Program-made: the position numbers and the translations under genes
Notes under the pieces: model-generated
What the model was told of the DNA's origin: nothing
Database searches by the model: none
Seen by the model: the letters and a program-made list of their open reading frames with translations, nothing else
Assembly (NCBI GenBank): GCA_002344075.1
Contig: DDTM01000126.1
Coordinates: forward strand, 1-64,000
Source: Bacteroidetes bacterium UBA2364
Lineage (GTDB): Bacteria; Bacteroidota; Rhodothermia; Rhodothermales; UBA2364
DNA: 64,000 bases
Direction: 5' to 3'
Shown here: positions 7,828 through 16,830 of the stretch, piece by piece
Layout: the number at the start of each line of letters is the position of its first letter
How positions within the stretch are numbered: position 1 is the first letter of the stretch

Positions 7828-9579
7828 TCACAAAGCCAGTACCAAAGCCTCATAGGGCCTAAGTACCGATTTGGCTTTGGGGTCCGGGTAGTTGCCCAAT
7901 AGTACGCAGGCTTTTTTGAGGTTTATCCCCAAGTTAACCGTTGTTTTTTGGGGTTTAAAATTAAGCAGAATTAAAAGTTTACGGCCATTCCACTCGCGGG
8001 AATAGGCATAGACATCTGGGTTATCGGCATCTAAGAGGGTATATCTCCCATAAACCAGCGTCTGTTCTTTTTTCCGAAGTTGGTTCAGTTTCCGGAAATA
8101 GTTTAAGGGCGAGTGGGGGTCCTTCTCTTGCGCCTCCACATTGATTTCGTTGTAATTAGGGTTGATCCTAATCCACGGCGTGCCGGATGTAAATCCTGCA
8201 TGAAGGCTTGCATTCCACTGATGTGGTGTACGTCCATTGTCACGATTGTAGCGAGCAAATTGGGCCAATATCTGGCTTTCCGGTATGCCTTTGTTTTTCA
8301 AGTATGTAAACTCATTAAAAGTCGGTTTATCGCGGTAATCTTCAATGCGATTAAAGCGGATATTGGTCATTCCAAGTTCATCACCATAATAATAATAAGG
8401 CGTTCCGCGCATGGTTAGAATAAAGGTACTGAGCATCATAGAAGACAATGAACGGAACTCCGGTGTATCATTTCCAAAACGCGAGACCATCCGTGCCTGA
8501 TCGTGATTAGACAGGAAAATAGAAATCCATCCCTTTTCCGCAAAATGGGCATCCCATCGGCTAAAGACTTCTTTAAACTGCGCCAATGTCCAATTGGGCT
8601 TACTGCCTAAATCTACGCCTTCGAATGCATAAGCCATATTGAGTTCTTTTCGCTCTTCATCCACCAGATTATGGGCGTCCTCCATTGTATTTCCAGCGCC
8701 TTCTGCTACGCTCATCACCTCGTACTTGCTCAAGACTTCTCGGTTCATCTCCTGCAAATATTCGTGTAATCGAGGCCCCATCGCATAATACTGTAAGAAG
8801 TTTTGTTCATATCCATCCGGGAAAGGAGGATAGGTAGTGTCCTTAGAAACAAATTGAAAAGCATCCATTCGGAATCCATCTATGCCTTTCTTTGCCCAAA
8901 AGTGCATAATATCATACACTTCTTGTCGAACTTTTGGATTTTCCCACTTCAAATCGGGTTGTTTCCGCGAAAAATAATGAAGGTAATAGGCATTGGTGGC
9001 TTCGTCGTACATCCACGCATCTCGGTTTACATCAAATAAACTGTACCGATATGGCGGTTTTCCTTTTTCGGCAGGCCACCAGTGGTAATAATCTCGATAG
9101 GGGTTCTCGCGTGAGGAACGGCTTTGTTTAAACCATTCGTGCTCATCGCTACTATGGTTCACGACCAAATCCATCACCAATTTAATACCCCTCTGGTGTA
9201 ACCCTGCCAGCAATTCGTCAAAATCCGCCATCGTACCAAATTCGGGTTGAATACTCCGGTAATCACTAATGTCATAGCCGTTGTCATCATTCGGAGACTG
9301 ATAGACTGGATTCAGCCAGACCACATCTACGCCTAAACTTTTGATATAATCTAACTTAGAGACAATCCCTTTCAGGTCACCAACCCCATCACCGTTACTA
9401 TCTTTGAAACTTCTGGGATAAATCTGATATACTACCGCTTCTTTCCACCATTTCCGATTTTGCTGGATATGATCCGTTTTTGGAGGCGCCCCTACTTGTT
9501 CAACAGGCTTGCAGGCAGGCAATAGTATTATACCTACGAAAACAATCCTTAAAATCAGAGCCCATCCTATATCCTTCAT
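7828..9579 (-). CDS. GH13 alpha-glucosidase lipoprotein
   Basis: A secreted or surface lipoprotein of the alpha-amylase family, probably an oligo-1,6- or alpha-glucosidase. From the ATG at 9577-9579 the protein begins MKDIGWALIL and has a lipobox LPAC. GH13 motifs are complete: DLVVNHSS (region I), GFRMDAFQF (region II with the nucleophile Asp), VAEGAG (region III with the acid/base Glu) and FLSNHDQ (region IV). The GDGVGDLKGI calcium/fold motif is also present. A longer start would precede the signal peptide with 25 non-hydrophobic residues. It is divergent from the symporter gene; galK follows. Confidence 0.92.
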   Translation of the reverse strand: MKDIGWALILRIVFVGIILLPACKPVEQVGAPPKTDHIQQNRKWWKEAVVYQIYPRSFKDSNGDGVGDLKGIVSKLDYIKSLGVDVVWLNPVYQSPNDDNGYDISDYRSIQPEFGTMADFDELLAGLHQRGIKLVMDLVVNHSSDEHEWFKQSRSSRENPYRDYYHWWPAEKGKPPYRYSLFDVNRDAWMYDEATNAYYLHYFSRKQPDLKWENPKVRQEVYDIMHFWAKKGIDGFRMDAFQFVSKDTTYPPFPDGYEQNFLQYYAMGPRLHEYLQEMNREVLSKYEVMSVAEGAGNTMEDAHNLVDEERKELNMAYAFEGVDLGSKPNWTLAQFKEVFSRWDAHFAEKGWISIFLSNHDQARMVSRFGNDTPEFRSLSSMMLSTFILTMRGTPYYYYGDELGMTNIRFNRIEDYRDKPTFNEFTYLKNKGIPESQILAQFARYNRDNGRTPHQWNASLHAGFTSGTPWIRINPNYNEINVEAQEKDPHSPLNYFRKLNQLRKKEQTLVYGRYTLLDADNPDVYAYSREWNGRKLLILLNFKPQKTTVNLGINLKKACVLLGNYPDPKAKSVLRPYEALVLAL

Positions 9580-10146
9580 GATGGGGTACCTGTATTGGTG
9601 GTTGCTTTCAGCCAATTTTGCCCCACAAAGGAGACCATGTTCATGATTATACATAATTGCTATTTTTTAAAGAAATTATCAATTTGCCGCTTATTATAAT
9701 TCTGATCGTGTCTTGCCCTCACGACGGCCAGAAGTCGTTTTTGTGTATTTGGGATTTAGCATCCTCACTTAAAGAAACCATGAATCGGAAGGGCTTCCAA
9801 TACATATGCAAACCCCAATAAATTATTTTTCCGAAGCAATTTATATGGTAATAAGTGGATTTTCAACTGGATGGGCACAAGCTATCCAAGAGATCAAGCC
9901 TTAGTCCCAATTGCAGGGTGTACTTTTTAGACCGAATTTTCGGACATACATGTCTGAGCATGGGACACTGAAAGCCCTTCCGGCTTATTCTTTTAAAAAA
10001 CCCTTTTCTTTGGCCATTGCAAAGTGTCTTGAATTTTCATAAAATGCGCGCCAACTCAGCTATGGGCCTTTTTGGCCGCCTTTTCCCACTGTTTTGAATT
10101 CAAGCAGAACCCCTGCTTTTATGATGGACGCAAACACACTCGGATT
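9580..10146. promoter_or_regulatory. Divergent intergenic region, GH13 gene / symporter gene
   Basis: This 567-bp stretch separates two divergently transcribed carbohydrate genes and must hold both promoters. I see no open frame with coding character and no clear riboswitch. It contains AT-rich blocks near 9660-9700 and 9825-9860 that could be promoter regions, and short dyads such as the one at 10065-10080 (GGCC...GGCC). No specific operator can be supported. Confidence 0.35.
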
Positions 10147-11751
10147 ATGAATCAAGGTATGCAGTTATGGGACTACATTGTCTTCATGCTTTATTTTGCT
10201 GTGGTAGCCGCCATTGGTTATTCCATCTACCGTAAACAGGCCAAAACCGCCAGTACAACCGATTATTTTCTTGCGGAAGGCTCCCTCACTTGGTGGGCCA
10301 TTGGTGCTTCCTTGATTGCCTCTAACATCTCGGCAGAACAATTCATTGGGATGTCCGGATCCGGTTTTGCGATGGGACTCGCCATTGCCAGCTACGAATG
10401 GATGGCCGCTTTAACACTTTTGGTCGTAGCCGTTTTTTTCCTCCCAATTTATCTTAAAAACAAAATTTACACCATGCCGCAATTTCTGAGCGACCGCTTC
10501 GATGGTCGGGTCAGTACTGTAATGGCTGTTTTTTGGTTGCTGGTTTATGTTTTTGTGAACCTCTCTTCTATTCTTTACCTCGGCGCACTTACCCTAGAAA
10601 GAATGGTGGGGCTGAACTTTATGGTGTGCGTGATCGGGCTGGCCGTTTTTGCGATTGTTATCACCCTTGGCGGAATGCGTGTAATTGGATACACCGATGT
10701 TTTCCAAGTCTTGGTACTCATCATTGGTGGCCTCATTACGGCATACTTGGCCTTAGATTTAGTGGCGCAAAACTTTGGTACAAGTGGTTTTTTTGCCGGA
10801 CTCAGCATTCTCCATAAAGAAGCACCCGACCATTTCGATATGATCCTCTCGCCCGATAATAAGTTTTACAACGAGTTACCTGGACTCACCGTCTTGGTGG
10901 GCGGCTTATGGATTGCAAATCTAAGCTATTGGGGAAGCAATCAATATATTACGCAGCGTGCTTTAGGCGCAAAAGACTTGGATACGGCGCAAAAGGGATT
11001 GCTTTTTGCAGGATTTTTAAAGCTCATGATGCCCTTAATCGTGGTCATTCCAGGGATTGCGGCTTATGTACTGCATAATGTGGATCCCGCTTTCAAGGCC
11101 AGCATGACCGTCGCAGACGTGGTAAAACCTGATAGGGCATACTCCAGTTTGTTGGACCTCTTACCAACGGGCCTCAAAGGAGTCGCCTTCGCCGCCTTGG
11201 TTGCTGCAATTGTTGCCTCTCTGGCTGGAAAAGCAAACAGCATTGCCACCATTTTTACCTTAGACATCTTTAAAAAATTTATGGATAAGGAAGCATCGGA
11301 GGACAAATTGGTACGGATCGGACAGGTATCCATCTTAGGCTCTTTTATCATTGCCATTATGGTTGCACCAGCGCTCACCAGTTTAGACCAAGGCTTCCAA
11401 TACATCCAAGAATACACTGGATTTATCACCCCTGGGGTTTGCGCAATTTTCCTATTAGGACTTTTCTGGAAAAAAGCTACCCCTACTGCCGCCCTCACAG
11501 CAGCCTTATTGACCATTCCACTTTCCGCATTGATGAAAAGTTTGACACCTATGGTGCCTTTCCTCGATCGAATGGGCTATGTGTTTTTAATCTTAGTGGC
11601 CTTGATGGTACTCATCAGCTACCTGAAGCCTGAATCGAGCAAAAAAGAAATTGTAGTGGACCGGAGTTTGTTTGAAACCAGTTTCGGATTTAGGATTGGC
11701 GCTTTATTGATCATGGGCATATTGGCTGCTTTATATATTGCGTATTGGTAA
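10147..11751 (+). CDS. Sodium/solute symporter (SSS family), probably sugar
   Basis: An inner-membrane symporter with about 14 hydrophobic segments. The N-terminal region WDYIVFMLYFAVVAAIGYSIYRK, the DYFLAEGSLTWWAIGASLIASNISAEQFIGMSGSG block and the mid-protein NLSYWGSNQYITQRALGAK are typical of the SGLT-like sodium/glucose or galactose cotransporters. I chose ATG 10147 (MNQGMQLW); the longer reading adds a hydrophilic 25-residue stretch. At 534 residues the length is normal. Being divergent from a GH13 glucosidase and near galactokinase, a monosaccharide substrate is likely. A hairpin terminator follows at 11786-11825. Confidence 0.9.
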   Translation: MNQGMQLWDYIVFMLYFAVVAAIGYSIYRKQAKTASTTDYFLAEGSLTWWAIGASLIASNISAEQFIGMSGSGFAMGLAIASYEWMAALTLLVVAVFFLPIYLKNKIYTMPQFLSDRFDGRVSTVMAVFWLLVYVFVNLSSILYLGALTLERMVGLNFMVCVIGLAVFAIVITLGGMRVIGYTDVFQVLVLIIGGLITAYLALDLVAQNFGTSGFFAGLSILHKEAPDHFDMILSPDNKFYNELPGLTVLVGGLWIANLSYWGSNQYITQRALGAKDLDTAQKGLLFAGFLKLMMPLIVVIPGIAAYVLHNVDPAFKASMTVADVVKPDRAYSSLLDLLPTGLKGVAFAALVAAIVASLAGKANSIATIFTLDIFKKFMDKEASEDKLVRIGQVSILGSFIIAIMVAPALTSLDQGFQYIQEYTGFITPGVCAIFLLGLFWKKATPTAALTAALLTIPLSALMKSLTPMVPFLDRMGYVFLILVALMVLISYLKPESSKKEIVVDRSLFETSFGFRIGALLIMGILAALYIAYW

Positions 11752-11785
11752 GTATTTATCCTTCTAAGGATATGATCATCTTTGC

Positions 11786-11825
11786 AAAATGCCACCTTGT
11801 GTTGATATGCACGAGATGGCATTTT
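11786..11825 (+). terminator. Intrinsic terminator after symporter gene
   Basis: A long hairpin: AAAATGCCA pairs with TGGCATTTT (9 bp), and inside it CTTGTG pairs with CACGAG (one G-T pair), around a short loop. It ends in TTTT and lies 34 bp after the symporter stop codon. It separates the symporter from the SusC gene. Confidence 0.65.
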
Positions 11826-11858
11826 GATTCCCCATTACTTCATAATAATTTCTTAAAA

Positions 11859-11891
11859 TGTAAGCGATTCCGGATTTCCGACACGCTTTCA
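11859..11891. promoter_or_regulatory. Inverted half-sites upstream of SusC (possible operator)
   Basis: TGTAAGCG (11859-11866) and CGCTTTCA (11884-11891) form an inverted repeat matching at 7 of 8 positions with a 17-bp spacer. The half-site resembles LacI-family operators such as TGTAAGCG, but those are usually adjacent. It lies about 140-170 bp before the SusC start. This is a pattern observation only. Confidence 0.25.
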
Positions 11892-12026
11892 AAGGTTCTA
11901 TACAAGAAGTATTTTCCCTACACACAGATAAAAGCGTTTTCTTCTTGTGACAAAACACGAAGGACAATTTTTCTTGCCCACCTGTGTCACCCCAAACATT
12001 CCTAACAACCAAACACTTACCAAACT

Positions 12027-15000
12027 ATGTTGAAAAAACTTTACAGCTTGGTGGCCGTGTTGTTACTTTCGGGAGTGTCTTTTGCTTTTGCTCAAAAGAC
12101 GGTCTCCGGTAAAGTCACAGCAGCGGATTCGGGAGCTCCGCTTCCGGGCGCCACCGTCCAAGTGAAAGGGAGCAACACCGGGGCCATAACCGACCTCGAT
12201 GGCGCCTACTCCATTCGCGTTCCGAACAACAATGCAACCCTCGTTTTCTCTTTCGTGGGTTATGTAAACAAAGAAGAGGTCGTAGGAGACCGCACGTCTA
12301 TTAACATAGCGCTCGCAGAAGATCCCAAAATGATGGAGGTTGTGGTTGTTGGATATGGAATCCAACGCAAGGCTGATGTGACCGCTGCGGTTTCGTCTGT
12401 AAACGTAAACGACGCCAATTTAGGGGTTGTTGCTTCGGTAGATCAACTCATGAACGGTCGTGCAGCCGGAGTGCAGGTAACCCAGAACTCAGGTGATCCA
12501 GGTGGTGGCATGACGGTGCGTGTACGTGGTGGTGCATCTCTGGGTGCCAGTAACGAACCACTGTATGTAGTGGACGGTATTCCGATGGACACCTCACCCA
12601 CAGCAACCAACAACAGTTTGGGAGCGTCGGGTGCAGGCAATGCCACGTTCCAAGCCCGTAACCCGCTGAACTTCTTGAATCCTAACGACATTGAATCCAT
12701 TGACATCCTGAAAGACGCTTCCGCAACTGCCATTTATGGTGCACGTGGCGCCAACGGGGTGGTGCTCATTACCACAAAAAAAGGTAAATCGGGGCTGCTT
12801 TCTACCAATTATGATGTGTACGTTGCCTCCTCTTCTGCAGCTCGCCGGTTGAATGTTTTGGATGCGGCCGAATTCAAAACCCTTCGTACAGCCATGGGCT
12901 TAGCGGCCTTACCAGCGGACGAAAAATATGACACAGATTGGCAGGACGAAATCTTCCGCAACGGTACCTCCATGAGCCATAACCTTAGTTTTGGCGGTGG
13001 GACTTCCAATACCCAATACTTCGCTTCGTTGAACTATATCAACCAGCAAGGGATTGTTATTTCTTCAGGATTTGCGCGTACAGGTGGCCGGATTAATGTA
13101 AACCATAAAGCATGGGATGGTAAACTCCGCCTTGGCCTGAACATGAGTTCTTCCTATACCTTAGACGACAATGTACCCTCTGGAACTGCTGACGGATTTA
13201 GTGGCGGGATGTTCACCAACGTATTCCAGATGCATCCTACCCAACCCGTAACGAATGCCGATGGCTCGTATTTTGAATTTGCACGTGCCACCCGAAACCC
13301 GGTAGCGATGGCCAATACAGTCGAAGACGGGATTAAAACCACTCGTTCATTAGGTAATGTCTTTGCAGAATTAGACTTGGTCCCCGGCTTGGTAGGTCGT
13401 GTAAGTGCTGCAGCCAGCCGTTCACAAGCCAGCCGCCGTTTCTTCATTCCTAAGAACACTCCATTAGGAGATGAGTCTGGTGGCCAGGCCATTCAAGGGA
13501 ACCGCGAATTGACCAACCAGGTCTTCCAAGGCCAATTGACTTACAATCCGAAAATTGCTGCCAATCAGAATCTCAGCATCACTGGGGTTTATGAGTACAA
13601 CCAATACGAGACAGAAGAATTAAATGCCCTTTCGTATGGCTTTACCACCGACGTAAATAGCTTTAACCGCATGGAGTCCGGCAAGACCCAACAAACCAGT
13701 TCTTATCATGCGGTTAACAAACTCATTTCCTTTATCAGCCGTGCAAACTACGACCTGAACGGAAAATATTACCTGCAAGTAACGGGCCGTTATGATGGTT
13801 CCTCTCGTTTTGGCCCGAACAACCGTTGGGCCTTCTTCCCCTCAGCATCACTCCGGTGGCGCTTGAGCAACGAAGAATTTCTGAAAGGTAATAGCACGAT
13901 CTCAGAACTTTCACTTCGTGCTTCTTATGGCCAATCAGGGCAAGAACGGATCGGAGATGACCTGTGGCGTGCCACGTTGGCTGCCAATACCGGCTTCATT
14001 GCAGGCTTGGGTGGTCAACAAATTACGGGATATGCCTCTACGCAGCTTGCAAACCCAGATCTGAAGTGGGAGACCATTTCCTCTACCAACTTTGGGGTTG
14101 ATTTTGGGTTGTTCAACAGCAAAATTCAAGGTTCGTTAGAGCTGTATCAAGCAAAAACCAAAGACCTTTTGCTTGCCGTACCACAACCTTTTGGTGTCGT
14201 AAATACCCGCTTTGAAAACGTTGGTTCTACTGAAAACAAAGGGTTTGAATTTAATCTCACTGGCTATATTTTAGACAAAGACGATACGTCCCTATCCATT
14301 ACCGCCAACATCGGTGCAAACCGGAACAAAGTAATAGAGTTGGATGGCCGCCAACAATTACCTTATGCGGTACGTGTTACAGGAGCTGGATATTCCGAAG
14401 CACCTTTGCAGGTGGTTCGCGTGGGCTTTCCCGTAACGGGCACCTTTATTGGAAAGAAATACACAGGATTAGACGCAAGTGGTAAAGAAACCTATGCTGT
14501 CGCTCCCACCACGGGCGATACCGCTGTTGGAAATGGTCTTGAAGTGCTTGGGACCGCAGAACCGGATTTTGTATATGGCCTCGCCACCAAATTCACCAAA
14601 GGTAATATTGACGTGAACCTCTTCCTCCGTGGTCAAGTGGGTGGTATGGTGTTTAACAACACGGCAGCGGTCTATGGCTATCCAGGATCTTCGCTCAAGC
14701 AAGGCCAAAATGGGATTATTCCTTACGATATAACCGAACTTAGCGCGCTGGCCAAAATTGAAAGCCCAGGCTTTGCATCCAGCCGTTGGCTTGAAGACGC
14801 CAGTTTCCTTCGCGTGGACAACCTCACCATTGGTTATCGCCTGGCCAACATTAGCAAGCGTGTTCGGACTGCCCGCGTATATCTCACTGGTCAAAACCTC
14901 TTCCTCCTGACCGGATATTCGGGATACGACCCGGAAGTTGCAGGCTTTGGGAACGGTGGTGGTGTTGGCGTGGACTACTTGGTCTATCCAAAAGCCCGTA

Positions 15001-15032
15001 CCATCACCCTTGGTTTAAACTTAGGTCTCTAA
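12027..15032 (+). CDS. SusC/RagA-family TonB-linked outer membrane protein
   Basis: Outer-membrane active transporter, the barrel partner of the SusD-like lipoprotein downstream. Residues 1-22 form a signal peptide (cleavage after FAFA). Residues about 23-105 form a carboxypeptidase-like beta-sandwich domain starting VSGKVTAADSGAPLPGATV. A plug follows with the characteristic MMEVVVVGYGIQRKADVTAAVSSV junction, LNPNDIESIDILKDASATAIYGARGANGVVLI, and then a barrel with a C-terminal TITLGLNLGL strand. The length of 1001 residues is typical. The substrate is unknown; the neighbouring glycosidases suggest a glycan or oligosaccharide. It is followed 76 bp later by SusD. Confidence 0.96.
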   Translation: MLKKLYSLVAVLLLSGVSFAFAQKTVSGKVTAADSGAPLPGATVQVKGSNTGAITDLDGAYSIRVPNNNATLVFSFVGYVNKEEVVGDRTSINIALAEDPKMMEVVVVGYGIQRKADVTAAVSSVNVNDANLGVVASVDQLMNGRAAGVQVTQNSGDPGGGMTVRVRGGASLGASNEPLYVVDGIPMDTSPTATNNSLGASGAGNATFQARNPLNFLNPNDIESIDILKDASATAIYGARGANGVVLITTKKGKSGLLSTNYDVYVASSSAARRLNVLDAAEFKTLRTAMGLAALPADEKYDTDWQDEIFRNGTSMSHNLSFGGGTSNTQYFASLNYINQQGIVISSGFARTGGRINVNHKAWDGKLRLGLNMSSSYTLDDNVPSGTADGFSGGMFTNVFQMHPTQPVTNADGSYFEFARATRNPVAMANTVEDGIKTTRSLGNVFAELDLVPGLVGRVSAAASRSQASRRFFIPKNTPLGDESGGQAIQGNRELTNQVFQGQLTYNPKIAANQNLSITGVYEYNQYETEELNALSYGFTTDVNSFNRMESGKTQQTSSYHAVNKLISFISRANYDLNGKYYLQVTGRYDGSSRFGPNNRWAFFPSASLRWRLSNEEFLKGNSTISELSLRASYGQSGQERIGDDLWRATLAANTGFIAGLGGQQITGYASTQLANPDLKWETISSTNFGVDFGLFNSKIQGSLELYQAKTKDLLLAVPQPFGVVNTRFENVGSTENKGFEFNLTGYILDKDDTSLSITANIGANRNKVIELDGRQQLPYAVRVTGAGYSEAPLQVVRVGFPVTGTFIGKKYTGLDASGKETYAVAPTTGDTAVGNGLEVLGTAEPDFVYGLATKFTKGNIDVNLFLRGQVGGMVFNNTAAVYGYPGSSLKQGQNGIIPYDITELSALAKIESPGFASSRWLEDASFLRVDNLTIGYRLANISKRVRTARVYLTGQNLFLLTGYSGYDPEVAGFGNGGGVGVDYLVYPKARTITLGLNLGL

Positions 15033-15108
15033 AAATGGATAACGGCGGAAAGCACCCTTCTCAACGAGGGCATTTCCCCATGCATCTAACACAAAACCGA
15101 AAACTTAT

Positions 15109-16689
15109 ATGAATAAATTTTTCAAATCCCTTCGTACAAAGACGCTGGCGGTTGGAATCGCACTGCCGTCGGTACTGGGGACGGTAAACTTTGCCTGTAC
15201 GGACTTAGATACGACACCGTACAGCCTCATTACACCGGATCAGTTCTTCAAGAATGATGCCGAATTCTTGGGTGCAATGGCACCGGTATATGCCCAATTA
15301 CGTGCTCTTCAATGGTCTTACCACAACATTCAACAGCACTCAACCGACGAGACCATGGTACCCCAACGCGGCGGTGACTGGGGAGATGGCAACCGCTGGA
15401 AACAATTACACCGTCATACCTGGGACAAATCCCATAGCGACATAAACGACGCATGGAACTCGTCTTATACTGGCATTGCCCGTTCAAACTCGTTGTTAGA
15501 AGCTCTAGATGCCTCAACACTGGCTTCAGCAGCGGCGTATAAAGCAGAAGTACGGGTATTGCGTGCATTCTATTATTACACCCTCTTAGACATGTTCGGC
15601 GGCGTGCCGATTTATAAAAGCGCCACTGCCGACAAAAACAACCTACCTGCACGGAGCACCGCCGCAGAAGTATTTAGCTTTATCGAAACAGAACTAAAAG
15701 AGGCCTCTGCGGCATTGCCAAAAACGAAGGTACATGGCCGGGTAAACTATTACAGCGCACAAGCTTTGCTAACAAGGATTTACCTCAATAGCCAGTTCTT
15801 CACCGGAACTGTTACCACGGCAGGTCTGCAAAAAGGTGCTACAAAATGGACTGAACTCATTGCCGCTGCCGACAATGTAATCAATTCTGGAGAGTATGGA
15901 TTAGAGTCGGATTACTTCGCTTCCTTCCTGCCCAGCAACCAAGGATCAAAAGAAAACCTCTTTGTCTCGGTTAACTTGAATATTGCTGGAAATGGCCTAT
16001 CCTTTAACCAACGCCAGTTGCACTATAACCATGCTTTGCCCCAAAGCCCGTGGAATGGATTTACGACGCTTGCAGAAACCTATAACAAATTCTCCGAGCA
16101 GGATTATCGGAAGAATATGTTCCTAATTGGTCAGCAGTGTTCGAACTTCACCAACGCTGATAAGGACGGTAATTGCCCCGCTGGCACAACTAAACTCACC
16201 GATCGCCAAGGGAATCCCCTGATCTTTACCTCGACAGTTGCGAACTTTGACAATGCCAACGAAAGCGAAGGTATTCGCGTACTCAAATGGGGCATTGATA
16301 CAGGGGCTGTAGGTGGTGATTCTAAAAACGACTATGCTTGGATCCGGTATGCCGACGTCCTGCTTGCTAAAGCAGAAGCCCTGAACGAAACAGGCAATAC
16401 CGCTGGCGCTGCCGCATTGGTCAATCAAATCCGTACCCGTGCAAAATTGGGCAACCTGAGTGCTGCACAAACAGCCTCACAATCCGCCATGCGGGCAGCC
16501 ATTTTTGAAGAGCGTGGGTATGAATTCATTATGGAAGCCGTTCGTCGCCTCGATATGATCCGTGCTGGAACCTATACCAGTGCAGATTGGCAGTTCAAGG
16601 AGAAAAAAGAAGCCTTCCGGGTACTGTATCCGATACCACAAGGTGCCATTGATGCAAACTCGAAGCTGACCCAAAACGCAGGGTACTAA
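15109..16689 (+). CDS. SusD/RagB-family outer membrane lipoprotein
   Basis: Surface substrate-binding lid for the SusC transporter. The signal peptide ends in a lipobox-like VNFAC (Cys30). Family features are the N-terminal DTTPYSLITPDQFFKNDAEF, an ARSNSLLEAL segment, the VLRAFYYYTLLDMFGGVPIY helix region, the RYADVLLAKAEALNETGN TPR-like segment and the C-terminal EERGYEFIMEAVRRLDMIRAG motif. The length of 526 residues is normal. It forms a pair with the upstream SusC gene, and a strong terminator follows 38 bp after its stop. Confidence 0.95.
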   Translation: MNKFFKSLRTKTLAVGIALPSVLGTVNFACTDLDTTPYSLITPDQFFKNDAEFLGAMAPVYAQLRALQWSYHNIQQHSTDETMVPQRGGDWGDGNRWKQLHRHTWDKSHSDINDAWNSSYTGIARSNSLLEALDASTLASAAAYKAEVRVLRAFYYYTLLDMFGGVPIYKSATADKNNLPARSTAAEVFSFIETELKEASAALPKTKVHGRVNYYSAQALLTRIYLNSQFFTGTVTTAGLQKGATKWTELIAAADNVINSGEYGLESDYFASFLPSNQGSKENLFVSVNLNIAGNGLSFNQRQLHYNHALPQSPWNGFTTLAETYNKFSEQDYRKNMFLIGQQCSNFTNADKDGNCPAGTTKLTDRQGNPLIFTSTVANFDNANESEGIRVLKWGIDTGAVGGDSKNDYAWIRYADVLLAKAEALNETGNTAGAAALVNQIRTRAKLGNLSAAQTASQSAMRAAIFEERGYEFIMEAVRRLDMIRAGTYTSADWQFKEKKEAFRVLYPIPQGAIDANSKLTQNAGY

Positions 16690-16727
16690 TCGGTTTGGCC
16701 CCATTGGCCTGTACATCATATCGTAGA

Positions 16728-16783
16728 GGGAATAATCCTTGCCTGCCGGTTAACCGGGATTATCAGGGATTATTCCCTTTTAT
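16728..16783 (+). terminator. Intrinsic terminator or attenuator between SusD and UnbV genes
   Basis: GGGAATAATCC (16728-16738) pairs perfectly with GGATTATTCCC (16767-16777), followed by TTTT. Inside the loop is the palindrome CCGGTTAACCGG (16746-16757). The right arm is part of a direct repeat, GGGATTAT at 16756-16763 and again at 16766-16773, so ATAATCC of the left arm could alternatively pair with the first copy (7 bp). It lies 48 bp before the next gene start. Confidence 0.75.
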
Positions 16784-16830
16784 TTCGTATTTTGGGGTCG
16801 TTTATGTCCACGTTTTTTTACCAAACAACC

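Noticed and set aside
11064..11516. Minus-strand open frame within the symporter gene
   Set aside because: It is an antisense frame of a membrane protein gene, where long shadow frames are common, with no recognised motif.
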